Shown one piece after another: positions 34,702-46,874 of a DNA stretch of 64,000 nucleotides. This stretch comes from Planctomycetota bacterium (GTDB taxonomy: Bacteria; Planctomycetota; UBA1135; GCA-002686595). Under the pieces are notes generated by a model that ran no database searches, was not told where the DNA came from, and worked only from the letters and a program-made list of their open reading frames with translations. Position numbers and translations under genes: made by a program. Location of the stretch: positions 1 through 64,000 of the forward strand of contig JACKHS010000015.1 of NCBI GenBank assembly GCA_020638875.1, in the 5' to 3' direction. Each line of letters starts with the position of its first letter. The first letter of the stretch is position 1.

Positions 34702-36033
34702 TCAGCCGTCGGAGAGCAGCGGCTCGCGCGGCGGTTCGAGCACCTCGTAGCGCAGGTGCCCGGCCGCGGTGCGCGCGAGGTTGCCGAGCGCGCCCTCGTC
34801 CATGCGCACGCGCATGCGCAGCTCGCTGTGCCCGAGGACTTCCTCCTCCAGCACGACGCTGCTGGCGCGCACCATCGCGGCCAGCCGGCCGTCGGCCAGC
34901 GGCAGCAGGATCGAGAGCAGCGCCGAGCGCGCGTCGAGCAGCTCGCGCACGAGCCCGTCGAGGCGCTCGAGGCCCTCGCCGGTGCGCGCCGAGAGGTACA
35001 CGACGCGCTCGGGGCGGCCGGCCACGAGCAGCTGCAGGTCGAGCGGATCGCTCACGAGGTCGACCTTGTTCATCACGAGCACGCCGGTGCGCGTGGAGTG
35101 GGCGAGGCTCTCGAGCACCTCGTCGACCGCCGCCATCTGGTCCGGCGCGTCGGGGTGCGAGGCGTCGACGACGTGCAGCAGCAGGTCGGCGTTGAGCGTC
35201 TCCTCGAGGGTCGCGTGGAACGACGCCACGAGGTGGTGCGGCAGGCGACCGAGGAACCCGACCGTGTCGGAGAGCAGCACCTTGCGCCCGTCGCTCAGGC
35301 GCCACTGGCGCGTGCGCGTGTCGAGGGTCGCGAACAGCATGTCGGCCGCGAACTCCTGCGCGCCGGTCAAGCGGTTGAGCAGCGTCGACTTGCCGGCGTT
35401 GGTGTAGCCGACCAGGCCGATCGTGAACTGCTCGGAGCGCGAGACGACCTCGCGCTGCTTGCGCGCCTCGATCTCGGCGAGCTCGCGCTTGAGGTCGGTG
35501 ATGCGCTTGCGCAGGAGGCGGCGGTCGGTCTCGAGCTGCGTCTCGCCGGGACCGCGGGTGCCGATGGCGCCCTCGGTGCGCTCGAGGTGCGTCCACATGC
35601 GGCGCAGGCGCGGCGCGAGGTACTCGTTCTGCGCGAGCTCGACCTGCAGCCGCGCCTGCCGCGTCTGCGCACGACGCGCGAAGATGTCGAGGATCAGCTC
35701 GGAGCGGTCGATCACGCGGCAGCCCCAGGCCTTCTCGAGGTTGCGGCCCTGCGCGGGCGTGAGGTCGTTGTCGACCACGACCGCGTCGGGCCGGTGCGCC
35801 TGGATCTCGGCGGCGACCTCGGCGACCTTGCCCTTGCCCATCAGCGTGGCGGGGTCGGGGCGATCGCGGCGCTGCACGATCGGCTCCCCCACGACTTCGC
35901 CGTTGGCGGCGTGGACCAGGCCGCGCACCTCGGCGCAGACGCCCTCGTGCTCGGGCTGCTGGTCGCCGAGCAGCACCGCGGAGATCAGGACGCGGTCGCG
36001 CGGCGTACGCGTGGGACGGGGATCGCGACTCAT
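34702..36033 (-). CDS. hflX: GTPase HflX
   Basis: Ribosome-associated GTPase that splits 70S or 100S ribosomes under stress. The 443 residues include the N-terminal HflX domain (LMGKGKVAEV, VVVDNDLTPAQGRNLEKAWG, RGPGETQLETDRRLL) and the GTPase domain with G1 GYTNAGKST (209-217), G3 DTVG in LLSDTVGFLGRLP, and G4 NKVD. The start at 36033 (ATG) overlaps the nadB stop by four bases. The pairing nadB-hflX is not a functional one that I know; cotranscription is suggested by the overlap. Confidence 0.95.
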   Translation of the reverse strand: MSRDPRPTRTPRDRVLISAVLLGDQQPEHEGVCAEVRGLVHAANGEVVGEPIVQRRDRPDPATLMGKGKVAEVAAEIQAHRPDAVVVDNDLTPAQGRNLEKAWGCRVIDRSELILDIFARRAQTRQARLQVELAQNEYLAPRLRRMWTHLERTEGAIGTRGPGETQLETDRRLLRKRITDLKRELAEIEARKQREVVSRSEQFTIGLVGYTNAGKSTLLNRLTGAQEFAADMLFATLDTRTRQWRLSDGRKVLLSDTVGFLGRLPHHLVASFHATLEETLNADLLLHVVDASHPDAPDQMAAVDEVLESLAHSTRTGVLVMNKVDLVSDPLDLQLLVAGRPERVVYLSARTGEGLERLDGLVRELLDARSALLSILLPLADGRLAAMVRASSVVLEEEVLGHSELRMRVRMDEGALGNLARTAAGHLRYEVLEPPREPLLSDG

Positions 36034-37730
36034 CGAGCGGGCAGGGGCCGCGGCGCACCGACCGCGGGACGCGACAGGGCCACCTCGACGATGCGGCCGC
36101 GCTCGAGGCGCGGCACGAGCACCGTGTGGCGCGCGGGCTCCGGTTCCTGGCCCGGGAGGTCGGTGCGGTAGTGGACGCCGCGCGACTCGCCGCGCGCGAG
36201 CGCCGAGAGCGTGGCGAGGCGAGACACCGTCAGCATGTTGCGCAGCACCCAGGAACGGCGGTTGGAGGTCGCGAGCTCTTCGACGACGCGCATCCAGAAG
36301 GCGATCTTGTCGCGCGCCTCGTCCATGCCGGCCGCGTCGCGCTCGACGCCCATGTGGCGCCACATCATCGACTTCAGCGAGTAGGTCAGGTCCTCGATGT
36401 TGATGTCGAGCACGTCGTCCTTCGCGTAGCGCCGGCGCGGGTGGCCGCCGGAGAACGCCGCGGCGCTGGGCGGCGTCGGCACCTCCTCGGCCAGGGTGTG
36501 ACCGGCGCGCACGCCCATCACGAGCCCCTCGAGCAGCGAGTTCGAGCCCATGCGGTTCGCGCCGTGCAGTCCGACCGAAGCGCACTCGCCCACCGCCCAC
36601 AGGCCCGGCAGGCTGCTGCGGCCGTCCCCGTCGGTGAGCACACCGCCGATCAGGTAGTGGGCGCCCGGCCGCACCGGGATGGGATCGCAGGCGATGTCCA
36701 TGCCGAAGACGCGGCACACGCGGCTGATGCCGGGGAACAGCGTGTGCGGATCGCCGTCGACGTGCGACAGATCGAGGTAGACGTTCGTGTCGCCGGTCTC
36801 GACCATGCGCCGGAAGACGGCGCGGCTGACGACGTCGCGCGGCGCGAGCTCGGCGTCGGGGTGCGCATCGGGCATGAAGCGCCGCCCCTGCTTGTCCACG
36901 AGCCGGCCGCCGTGGCCGCGCACGATCTCGGAGATGAGCGCGCGCGCCGCGCCGGCGATGTACAGGCACGTGGGGTGGAACTGGACGAACTCGAGGTCGC
37001 GCACCGCCGCGCCGGCGCGCACGGCCATCGCGATGCCGTCGCCGGTCGCCACCGGCGGGTTCGTCGTCTCGCGGTAGACCTGGCCGGCGCCGCCGGTCGC
37101 GAGCAGTACGTTCGCGGCGCAGAAGGCGACGAGCTCTCCGCGCTGCGTCTCGGCGAGCACTCCCGTGACGCGGCCGCCCTCGCCCGAGAGCAGGTCGACG
37201 GCGAAGGTGTCGGGGAAGCCGGTGATGCGCGGGTGCGCGCGCAGGCCCTCGCTCAGCGCGCGCTGGATCTCCAGGCCGGTCGCGTCGCCCTGGGCGTGGA
37301 TCACGCGCGCGAAGGTGTGGCCGCCCTCGCGCGAGCGGCTCCACGAGCCGTCGCTCGCGCGGTCGAACTCGGTCCCCAGCGCGATCAGGCGCTCGACCAC
37401 CTCGGGGGCGCCGCGCACGATGCGATCGACGACCGCGCGCTCGCACAGCCCGCAGCCGACGCGCAGCGTGTCGGCGAGGTGGGACTCGAACGAGTCCTCG
37501 CCACCGAGCACGGCGGCGAGCCCTCCCTGGGCGTAGCGCGTGTTGCCCTCGCGTGCGCCGGCCTTGGTCAGGACGGCCACGGAGAGCCCGCGCTCGGCCG
37601 CGGCCAAGGCCGCGAAGGCCCCGCCCACGCCCCCGCCCAGGACCACGAGGTCGTAGCGGTAGGCCGGGACGTGACGCGAGTCGAAGGGGGTGAGGAAGCG
37701 GTCGAAACCGAGCTGGAAGACGTCGTCCAC
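36030..37730 (-). CDS. nadB: L-aspartate oxidase
   Basis: FAD enzyme oxidising L-aspartate to iminoaspartate in NAD synthesis; 566 residues (E. coli NadB 540). The N-terminal FAD motif is VVLGGGVGGAFAALAAA (29-45), followed by GNTRYAQGGLAAVL, the conserved EGGHTFARVIHAQGDATG stretch and a C-terminal helical domain with SLKSMMWRHMGVERD. NadB and the succinate dehydrogenase flavoprotein are paralogous; the lack of an SDH-type flavin-linking His context and the overall match favour NadB. nadA and nadC are not in this window. Confidence 0.93.
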   Translation of the reverse strand: MDDVFQLGFDRFLTPFDSRHVPAYRYDLVVLGGGVGGAFAALAAAERGLSVAVLTKAGAREGNTRYAQGGLAAVLGGEDSFESHLADTLRVGCGLCERAVVDRIVRGAPEVVERLIALGTEFDRASDGSWSRSREGGHTFARVIHAQGDATGLEIQRALSEGLRAHPRITGFPDTFAVDLLSGEGGRVTGVLAETQRGELVAFCAANVLLATGGAGQVYRETTNPPVATGDGIAMAVRAGAAVRDLEFVQFHPTCLYIAGAARALISEIVRGHGGRLVDKQGRRFMPDAHPDAELAPRDVVSRAVFRRMVETGDTNVYLDLSHVDGDPHTLFPGISRVCRVFGMDIACDPIPVRPGAHYLIGGVLTDGDGRSSLPGLWAVGECASVGLHGANRMGSNSLLEGLVMGVRAGHTLAEEVPTPPSAAAFSGGHPRRRYAKDDVLDINIEDLTYSLKSMMWRHMGVERDAAGMDEARDKIAFWMRVVEELATSNRRSWVLRNMLTVSRLATLSALARGESRGVHYRTDLPGQEPEPARHTVLVPRLERGRIVEVALSRPAVGAPRPLPAR

Positions 37731-38740
37731 GGTGGTCTGGCGCGCATTCTAGCGAGGTCGGCGTGGCGCGCTCGGAGCCGCCGACCGAAACCGGTGCGAA
37801 CGGGCCGCGGACGAACGGGGCCGAGGGGCCCCACGGGAGGACGTCGAGGAGCCGCGAGCGAGTGCGGGCAGGAGTCCGGCGGCACCTGGGCCGCGCAGCG
37901 GGTGTCGCGCGACGCCCGTCCCAGCGTCCTCCGCGGGCCCGCGGCGGTGGCCGCCGGCGCGTCCGGCGGGCTCGGCGTCGCCGAGAGGCGGGCGCGGCGC
38001 GGTGGACTCCTCGATCGGTCGGCGCGGTGGAGTCGCGCGACGGAGCCGGACTGGCCCCCTTCGATGGGCCCGCGCCCGGCGGCGGCACCGCGGGGGGTAC
38101 CGAGCCGAGGACTCGCCGCATTGCCGAGGGCCCGCGCGCGCTCGGCCAGCCTCGGAAGCCCGCGGCGGCGGGAGGCTCCTCGGTGGCGGCGCGCCGAGTC
38201 GACTGGGGGGGCCACCTGAGGGGAGTGGCGCCGATCGCCTGTTCGGGCGTGCGGCGCTGCCCTTCGCGAGCGGAAGACTGCCTCAGAGGTCTGTCGACGA
38301 CGCGGTCGGAGCCGGCGCGACGCCCCGCGCTGCGACGGCGGAGGTCCGGGGACGCGCGCGCCCGTGGACAGGTAGCAGGCGCTGCGTGCCGGCCGGAGTC
38401 GAGGGAGCGCCAGTGGGTGGAGCAGATTCGAGGCGCGGCCTCGACTCGGAGGCGTCGCCGCGCGCCGGGAGCTCCCGAACGGGGCCGGAAGGCAGCGAGC
38501 GGCGCGGAGGGTCCTGCTCCAGCGAGCTCGGCCGATGACGCTCGACACTCGCCCTCCCGCGACGCCCCAGCGTCCTCCCGCGCCGAACGAAGACCGCTCC
38601 CCGAACCGTCGTGCTCCCTCCGCGGACAGCCCGCGGCGCCCCTCTCGGGACCGAACCCGCTGCGCCAGGTCGCGGGCCCTCGACCTGGTCCCGGCGCAGG
38701 CGCCCCGCCCTCCCGATTGCCGGACAGCGCTGCAGAATCC
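37731..38740. other. 1-kb interval without a supported gene
   Basis: Every long open frame here is an arginine/alanine/glycine-rich shadow. A short direct repeat occurs at 37908-37933 and 38558-38578 (CGCGACGCCC...CAGCGTCCTCC). No rRNA, tRNA or transposon ends are visible. It may be degenerate or regulatory sequence, or could hold a structured RNA that I cannot detect. Confidence 0.5.
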
Positions 38741-38744
38741 CCGG

Positions 38745-38759
38745 GTTCGGAACTTGTTC
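38745..38759. promoter_or_regulatory. LexA-box-like site GTTC-N7-GTTC
   Basis: GTTCGGAACTTGTTC matches the GTTC-N7-GTTC SOS box of alphaproteobacteria exactly, and the core GAACTTGTTC is also a palindrome. It overlaps the -35 of the promoter candidate in front of the microprotein gene and lies 447 bp before lexA. No other planctomycete LexA box is known to me, so the match is suggestive only. Confidence 0.5.
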
Positions 38760-38781
38760 GGGTCGCGGCGGCCGATAGATT
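38754..38781 (+). promoter_or_regulatory. Candidate promoter of the microprotein-lexA region
   Basis: TTGTTC (38754-38759) and TAGATT (38776-38781), separated by 16 bp. The -35 overlaps the LexA-box-like site, so LexA could block RNA polymerase here. This is the best promoter-like sequence before the 34-residue ORF. Confidence 0.4.
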
Positions 38782-38891
38782 AGGCATCTGTTCGGTCCGC
38801 CAGGCAGGGGCGCTCACCACGACATCACCCGAGAGCCCCCGCCGTCCGGGCGACCGGCCCTCCGGCCGCCCACAGCTCCGAGGAGTCTCCG

Positions 38892-38996
38892 ATGACCCAG
38901 CTTCTTCGCACCGCCCATTACCTTCGCACGCACAAGGACGACGGTCCCGCCATCCTCTTCTTCGCGATGGTGATCGGGGCCACGTTCTTGTTCTAG
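38892..38996 (+). CDS. 34-residue single-helix membrane microprotein
   Basis: The ORF encodes 34 residues: a basic N-terminal half (RTAHYLRTHKDD) followed by a hydrophobic helix (PAILFFAMVIGATFLF) running to the stop codon. The ribosome binding site AGGAG is 7 bases ahead of the ATG. No family is recognised. Small single-helix proteins under LexA control exist in other bacteria (for example SidA of Caulobacter, TisB of E. coli), and a lexA gene follows 209 bp downstream on the same strand. The SOS role is inference; coding is supported by the ribosome binding site and the membrane-segment pattern. Confidence 0.55.
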   Translation: MTQLLRTAHYLRTHKDDGPAILFFAMVIGATFLF

Positions 38997-39010
38997 CGCA
39001 CACGCCGCGC

Positions 39011-39080
39011 GGACCGGCTCGGGCGCTCACTCCGCGCGAGCCTGGTCCAGCGCTCCGTCCGCGCGGGCCCGAGCCGGTCC
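39011..39080 (+). other. Long inverted repeat between microprotein and lexA
   Basis: GGACCGGCTCGGGC (39011-39024) and GCCCGAGCCGGTCC (39067-39080) are perfect complements, flanked by further GC pairs, and enclose 42 bases. It may be a terminator or attenuator separating the microprotein from lexA, or an RNA-stabilising structure. Confidence 0.6.
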
Positions 39081-39205
39081 CGCGCTTCTGATCGACCCGT
39101 CGCTTCGGAGCCGAGCTCCCTCTCCGCACGGAGCTCCACGCCCCACCGCCCGCACCGCGCGGGCAGCCCCGTCCTCCCAGCGACGCAGCCTCCCCGCACC
39201 TGCCC

Positions 39206-39832
39206 ATGAGCCCCACGGCCCCGCTGACTCGACGCCAACGCGACATCCTCCAGTTCCTCAAGACGTACGTCGACGAGCACGAGCTCAGCCCGACGCTCGA
39301 GGAGATCGCGCAGCACTTCCAAGTGAACAAGGTCACGATCTTCGGACACGTGGCCGAGCTCGAGCGCAAGGGCTTCCTGACGCGAGCGGCGCGCGGCATC
39401 TCGCGCGGCCTGCAGCTCGTCGAGGAGCAGGAGACCTCGGTCGCGACGCGCCCCGCGACCCCCTCGACGGTGGCGATCGTGGGCGACATCGCCGCGGGCG
39501 CGCCGATCGAAGCGATCGAAGCCCCCGAGGAACTCGACCTCCTCGACCTCCTGCCCAAGGATCGCGACGTCTACGCGCTGCGCGTGCGTGGCGACTCGAT
39601 GATCGAGGATGCGATCCGGGATGGCGACCTCGTGCTCATCGAGCGTCGCGAGACGGCGCGCAACGGTGAGACCGTCGTCGCGATCCTCGAGGACGAGGGC
39701 GCGACGCTCAAGCGCTACTACAGGGAGGGCGGTCGCATCCGCCTGCAACCCGCCAACAGCGCCATGCAGCCGATCTACGTCGATCAGGTCGCGATCCGCG
39801 GCGTCCTGATCGGCGTCGTACGCCAGTTCTAG
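39206..39832 (+). CDS. lexA: SOS repressor LexA
   Basis: Self-cleaving SOS regulator of 208 residues. The N-terminal winged helix reads LTRRQRDILQFLKTYVDEHE, LEEIAQHFQVNKVTIFGHV. The cleavage site is Ala97-Gly98 in GDIAAGAP, and the catalytic pair is Ser131 (GDSM) and Lys169 (GATLKRYY). The recognition helix (VNKVTIFGHVAELERKG) is close to that of generic LexA, so its target cannot be predicted precisely. ATG 39206; downstream hairpin with a short T run. The gene lies after the microprotein ORF and its operator-like site. Confidence 0.95.
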   Translation: MSPTAPLTRRQRDILQFLKTYVDEHELSPTLEEIAQHFQVNKVTIFGHVAELERKGFLTRAARGISRGLQLVEEQETSVATRPATPSTVAIVGDIAAGAPIEAIEAPEELDLLDLLPKDRDVYALRVRGDSMIEDAIRDGDLVLIERRETARNGETVVAILEDEGATLKRYYREGGRIRLQPANSAMQPIYVDQVAIRGVLIGVVRQF

Positions 39833-39894
39833 GCGCCCCGGGCGAGAGCCCGCGACCACGAGCACCTCAGAGAGTTGAGACGCCGCGCAAGCGG

Positions 39895-39934
39895 CGAAGC
39901 AGGGCCGGCCCGGGTAGCCGGTCCTGCTTCGTTT
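39895..39934 (+). terminator. Intrinsic terminator after lexA
   Basis: Stem CGAAGCAGGGCCGGC / GCCGGTCCTGCTTCG (one G-T pair), 7-base loop, followed by TTT, 60 bp after the lexA stop. Confidence 0.75.
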
Positions 39935-40010
39935 CCGGCCGGTGGAGCGAGTGCCGACGGGACGGGTAGGGTGCGACGCGGACCGGCCCGCCGATCCGCG
40001 CGCGACACCC

Positions 40011-40370
40011 GGGGGGTAAGCGCGACTGCTGTCGGGCGCGTGTGCGATAGGTTGCGGCTAGCCCGCACACGCTCCATCGCGGGCACCGCCGGCAATCGAA
40101 CACGCGCGGAGCGGCTGCAGGCGCGTACGCGAGGCCGCCGGAGGGTGCGCGCCACTCCCGGCGGGCGCGTGTGCGCAATGTGCGCGGCTTCCCCGCACGC
40201 TCCATCTCGGGCACAGCCAGCAATCGAACCTGCGCGGAGCGGCTGCCGGCGCGTGCGCGAGGCCACTGGGGGGGTGAGCGCGACTGCCGGCGGATGCGTG
40301 TGCGATAGGTGCGCGGCTGCCCCGCACGCTCCATCGCCCGCACCGCTGGCCATCGAACACGAACGGAACC
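40011..40370. repeat. 129-bp tandem repeat, about 2.8 copies
   Basis: Copies start at about 40011, 40140 and 40269, with shared blocks such as GCGTGTGCG, CCCCGCACGCTCCATC and GCGCGGAGCGGCTGC. Period 129 is a multiple of three, and one minus-strand frame reads MERAG(Q/K)PRT in successive units. Copy identity is imperfect, so the duplications are old. Confidence 0.85.
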
Positions 40371-40564
40371 GCGCAGGTCAACCAGCGAACGAGTCCGCCG
40401 CCGAGGTTTCGCCGGCGTCCCCGGGTGCGTCTCCAAGCGGCCCCTTCCGGGCCCCTCGAGCCCAGCTGCATCAGACCCGCAGAGCCCCCGCGCCAGGAGG
40501 GAACCGTGAACTCCACCCCGACAGCAACCTACTCAGGCAACGGCCTGAGCCCCGGAGACCCAAG

Positions 40565-40636
40565 GAATCCGTGGACCTAGGTCGGGGGCTACCTCACAGA
40601 GAATCCGTGGACCGAAGTCGGGGATGCCTCACCTAG
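40565..40636. repeat. 36-bp direct repeat, two adjacent copies
   Basis: GAATCCGTGGACC begins at 40565 and again at 40601, with about 80 percent identity through the 36 bp and no spacer. Two copies without spacers do not make a CRISPR array. Confidence 0.8.
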
Positions 40637-40964
40637 GCGGCGGGAGCCTCAGCAGGTGAGCTCGCTCGTGGGGATACCCTCACGTCGCGGAGGGACTCGA
40701 GTCTGCGAGTTCCTCCTGCAAATCGACGGGCGGCCGGGGCAGCACCGCGACAAGCAAGACGCGTCCATGCGCCGCGCGAGAAACTGACCTTGCCAGCTAG
40801 CCTCGGCCAGTTCCTGGATCGAGCGGAGCGGTCGTGCGCCCCCAGAGCCTCCTCCATGGAACTCCATGGCGCCGCGCCGCGCCCACTACGCGGGCGCCGT
40901 GGAGAATCACTTCAGTGCGCACAGGCCGCATAGCGCACTTGCGTGCGAACAGGTCGCGTAGGGC

Positions 40965-40999
40965 AAAAAAAAAGCACCCCCGACGGAGTCGAGGGTGCT
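40965..40999 (-). terminator. rRNA operon intrinsic terminator
   Basis: On the minus strand, AGCACCCTCGAC / GTCGGGGGTGCT with a 3-base loop and one mismatch, followed by nine T. It lies just downstream of the 5S gene. Confidence 0.92.
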
Positions 41000-41006
41000 G
41001 AGAAAC

Positions 41007-41113
41007 CCCGGCAATAACCTACTTTCGCACATTCGCACTATCATCGGCGAGGACTGCTTGACGACCGTGTTCGGGATGGGAACGGGTATGGCCAGGCCTC
41101 TATAGTCACCGGG
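41007..41113 (-). rRNA. rrf: 5S rRNA
   Basis: Minus-strand sequence shows the standard 5S core CCATCCCGAACACGG and closing stem CCCGG/CCGGG. Length about 107 bases; ends are placed at the terminal stem and could be off by a few bases. Confidence 0.92.
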
Positions 41114-41265
41114 AGAGCTTCGAGTGGTCGCCATCGATCATGCCTAGGCATGAGGACCGCGCGCTTCACTCGATTGGAAGCAAGGTGAAATGAATGACAT
41201 GAACACTGCCTAAGAGGCTTCCCTCTTCCCTGGCACCTCTACTCGAGAGGGTGCCGTGGAGGAAG

Positions 41266-44240
<2,975 letters not shown>

Positions 44241-44283
44241 CGCTCTTGTTCGCGTGATGTCCACGTTCATCCATTTCACCTTG

Positions 44284-44297
44284 TGTTTTCAAAGATC
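44284..44297 (-). promoter_or_regulatory. boxA-like element before 23S rRNA
   Basis: Minus-strand GATCTTTGAAAACA, identical to the element upstream of 16S at 46470-46483. Such boxA sequences recruit NusB/S10 antitermination factors. Confidence 0.6.
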
Positions 44298-44367
44298 TCT
44301 CTGCGCGTGACGCGCACGCGCGGAGATGTGCCTCGAGCTTCTTCCCACTGCTTGGCAGCCACTGGAT

Positions 44368-44443
44368 TGGTGGAGGCGACCGGATTCGAACCGACGACCG
44401 CCTGGTTGCAAACCAGGTGCTCTACCAACTGAGCTACGCCCCC
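44368..44443 (-). tRNA. tRNA-Ala (TGC)
   Basis: 76 bases in the rRNA spacer. Anticodon stem CCTGG/CCAGG with loop TTTGCAA (anticodon TGC), T-loop GGTTCGAATCC, CCA encoded. The acceptor stem has the G3-U70 pair that defines tRNA-Ala. Confidence 0.97.
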
Positions 44444-44556
44444 GGTCCGATCTGGCCCGGGAGGGGCTCCAGCCGGCGGCCCCCTGCGAAGCACGTCCGT
44501 GCTTCCGACGGGGCAGCGCAAGCTCTGGCGCTCATCCGTGGGCCTGCCTGTGTGAG

Positions 44557-44633
44557 TGGTGGGCCTGCGTGGATTTGAACCACGGACCTCCCGCTTATCA
44601 GGCGGACGCTCTAACCAGCTGAGCTACAGGCCC
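44557..44633 (-). tRNA. tRNA-Ile (GAT)
   Basis: 77 bases between 16S and tRNA-Ala. Acceptor GGGCCTG, anticodon loop CTGATAA (anticodon GAT), T-loop GGTTCAAATCC, CCA encoded. The order Ile-Ala in the spacer is the usual bacterial arrangement. Confidence 0.97.
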
Positions 44634-44809
44634 GCAGTACCCACAGGAGAGGTCCTCGGCACGCGTTCGCTCCGGCTCTCGCCGGGCGCCCACGTGGAGG
44701 ACCGCCCCACGCAGTGGAAGAAGAAGAGTGGCCTCAAGACTTTTGGAGTACGAGCCCTATGTCGTCGACCAAACCCCGACCGAAATCGGATTCGGCGTCT
44801 AACTATCCG

Positions 44810-46366
<1,557 letters not shown>

Positions 46367-46469
46367 TGTTTTTCTTGGCTTTGGATTCTTTCGAGGCTGC
46401 CCCCAGGCCGCAGTGCGACCCGAGCGACGAGCCTCAAGCTCGCACTCAAAAGTATTTCGAGGCCACTCT

Positions 46470-46483
46470 TGTTTTCAAAGATC
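46470..46483 (-). promoter_or_regulatory. boxA-like element in the rRNA leader
   Basis: Minus-strand GATCTTTGAAAACA in the leader between promoter and 16S, a perfect match to the copy before 23S. It likely supports antitermination of rRNA transcription. Confidence 0.6.
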
Positions 46484-46499
46484 GACGCGCGACCGCCGA

Positions 46500-46544
46500 C
46501 CTCGCGCGCCCCATCGCTCGACTCGTCGAGCGGGCGGCGCGAGG
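46500..46544 (-). other. rRNA leader hairpin
   Basis: Nested stem: CCTCGCGC / GCGCGAGG outside and CGCTCGA / TCGAGCG inside with a CTCG loop, between the promoter and boxA. A structured leader element, possibly for folding or processing of the 16S precursor. Confidence 0.65.
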
Positions 46545-46616
46545 CCGCTGTGGCGGCCGGCTGTTCTCGGTTTCAACCAGGCTTCGAGGTGGTGTGCCTC
46601 GCGCTTGGGAGGCGGA

Positions 46617-46644
46617 ATGATAGGCGATCGCGGGTCCCGGTCAA
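46617..46644 (-). promoter_or_regulatory. rRNA operon promoter
   Basis: Minus strand -35 TTGACC (46639-46644) and -10 TATCAT (46617-46622), 16-bp spacing, close to the housekeeping consensus. It would start transcription near 46610, giving a leader of about 245 bases before 16S. No second promoter upstream is as good. Confidence 0.7.
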
Positions 46645-46874
46645 CAGTACCCCGGAACTTTCCTCTCCGCCCCCTCCCACGGGACCGCAAGTCGTTGCAT
46701 GGCATGAGGTTAGGTGTCGCCGCTTTTTCCCCTTGGAGGCCCTCGAGGGGCTCTCAGGAGGCCTCAGAACCGCCTGTATGGACGTCTCGGGAGCCCGTCG
46801 CGGTCGCGCGCCGGCCCTGACGTGCCTTCACAAGGCTCTGGCGAGGGCTTCACAGGGGTTCAGCGCCCGCCTCC

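Larger units (their letters stand above)
39935..40964. other. Gene-poor repeat-rich spacer before the rRNA terminator
   Basis: Contains a three-copy 129-bp tandem repeat (40011-40370) and a two-copy 36-bp repeat (40565-40636), plus a short imperfect duplication near 40917-40960. No supported gene; the open frames are arginine-rich and follow from the repeats. Confidence 0.6.

Noticed and set aside
37568..38548. 326-aa minus-strand open frame over the nadB start and the 1-kb gap
   Set aside because: Arginine-, proline- and alanine-rich composition, and it overlaps nadB in another frame. Typical GC shadow.
40565..40636. CRISPR array
   Set aside because: Only two units with no spacers and no cas genes.
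44539..44570. Duplicated GTGGGCCTGC near tRNA-Ile as an attachment site
   Set aside because: Only 10 bp and no integrase or mobile genes nearby.
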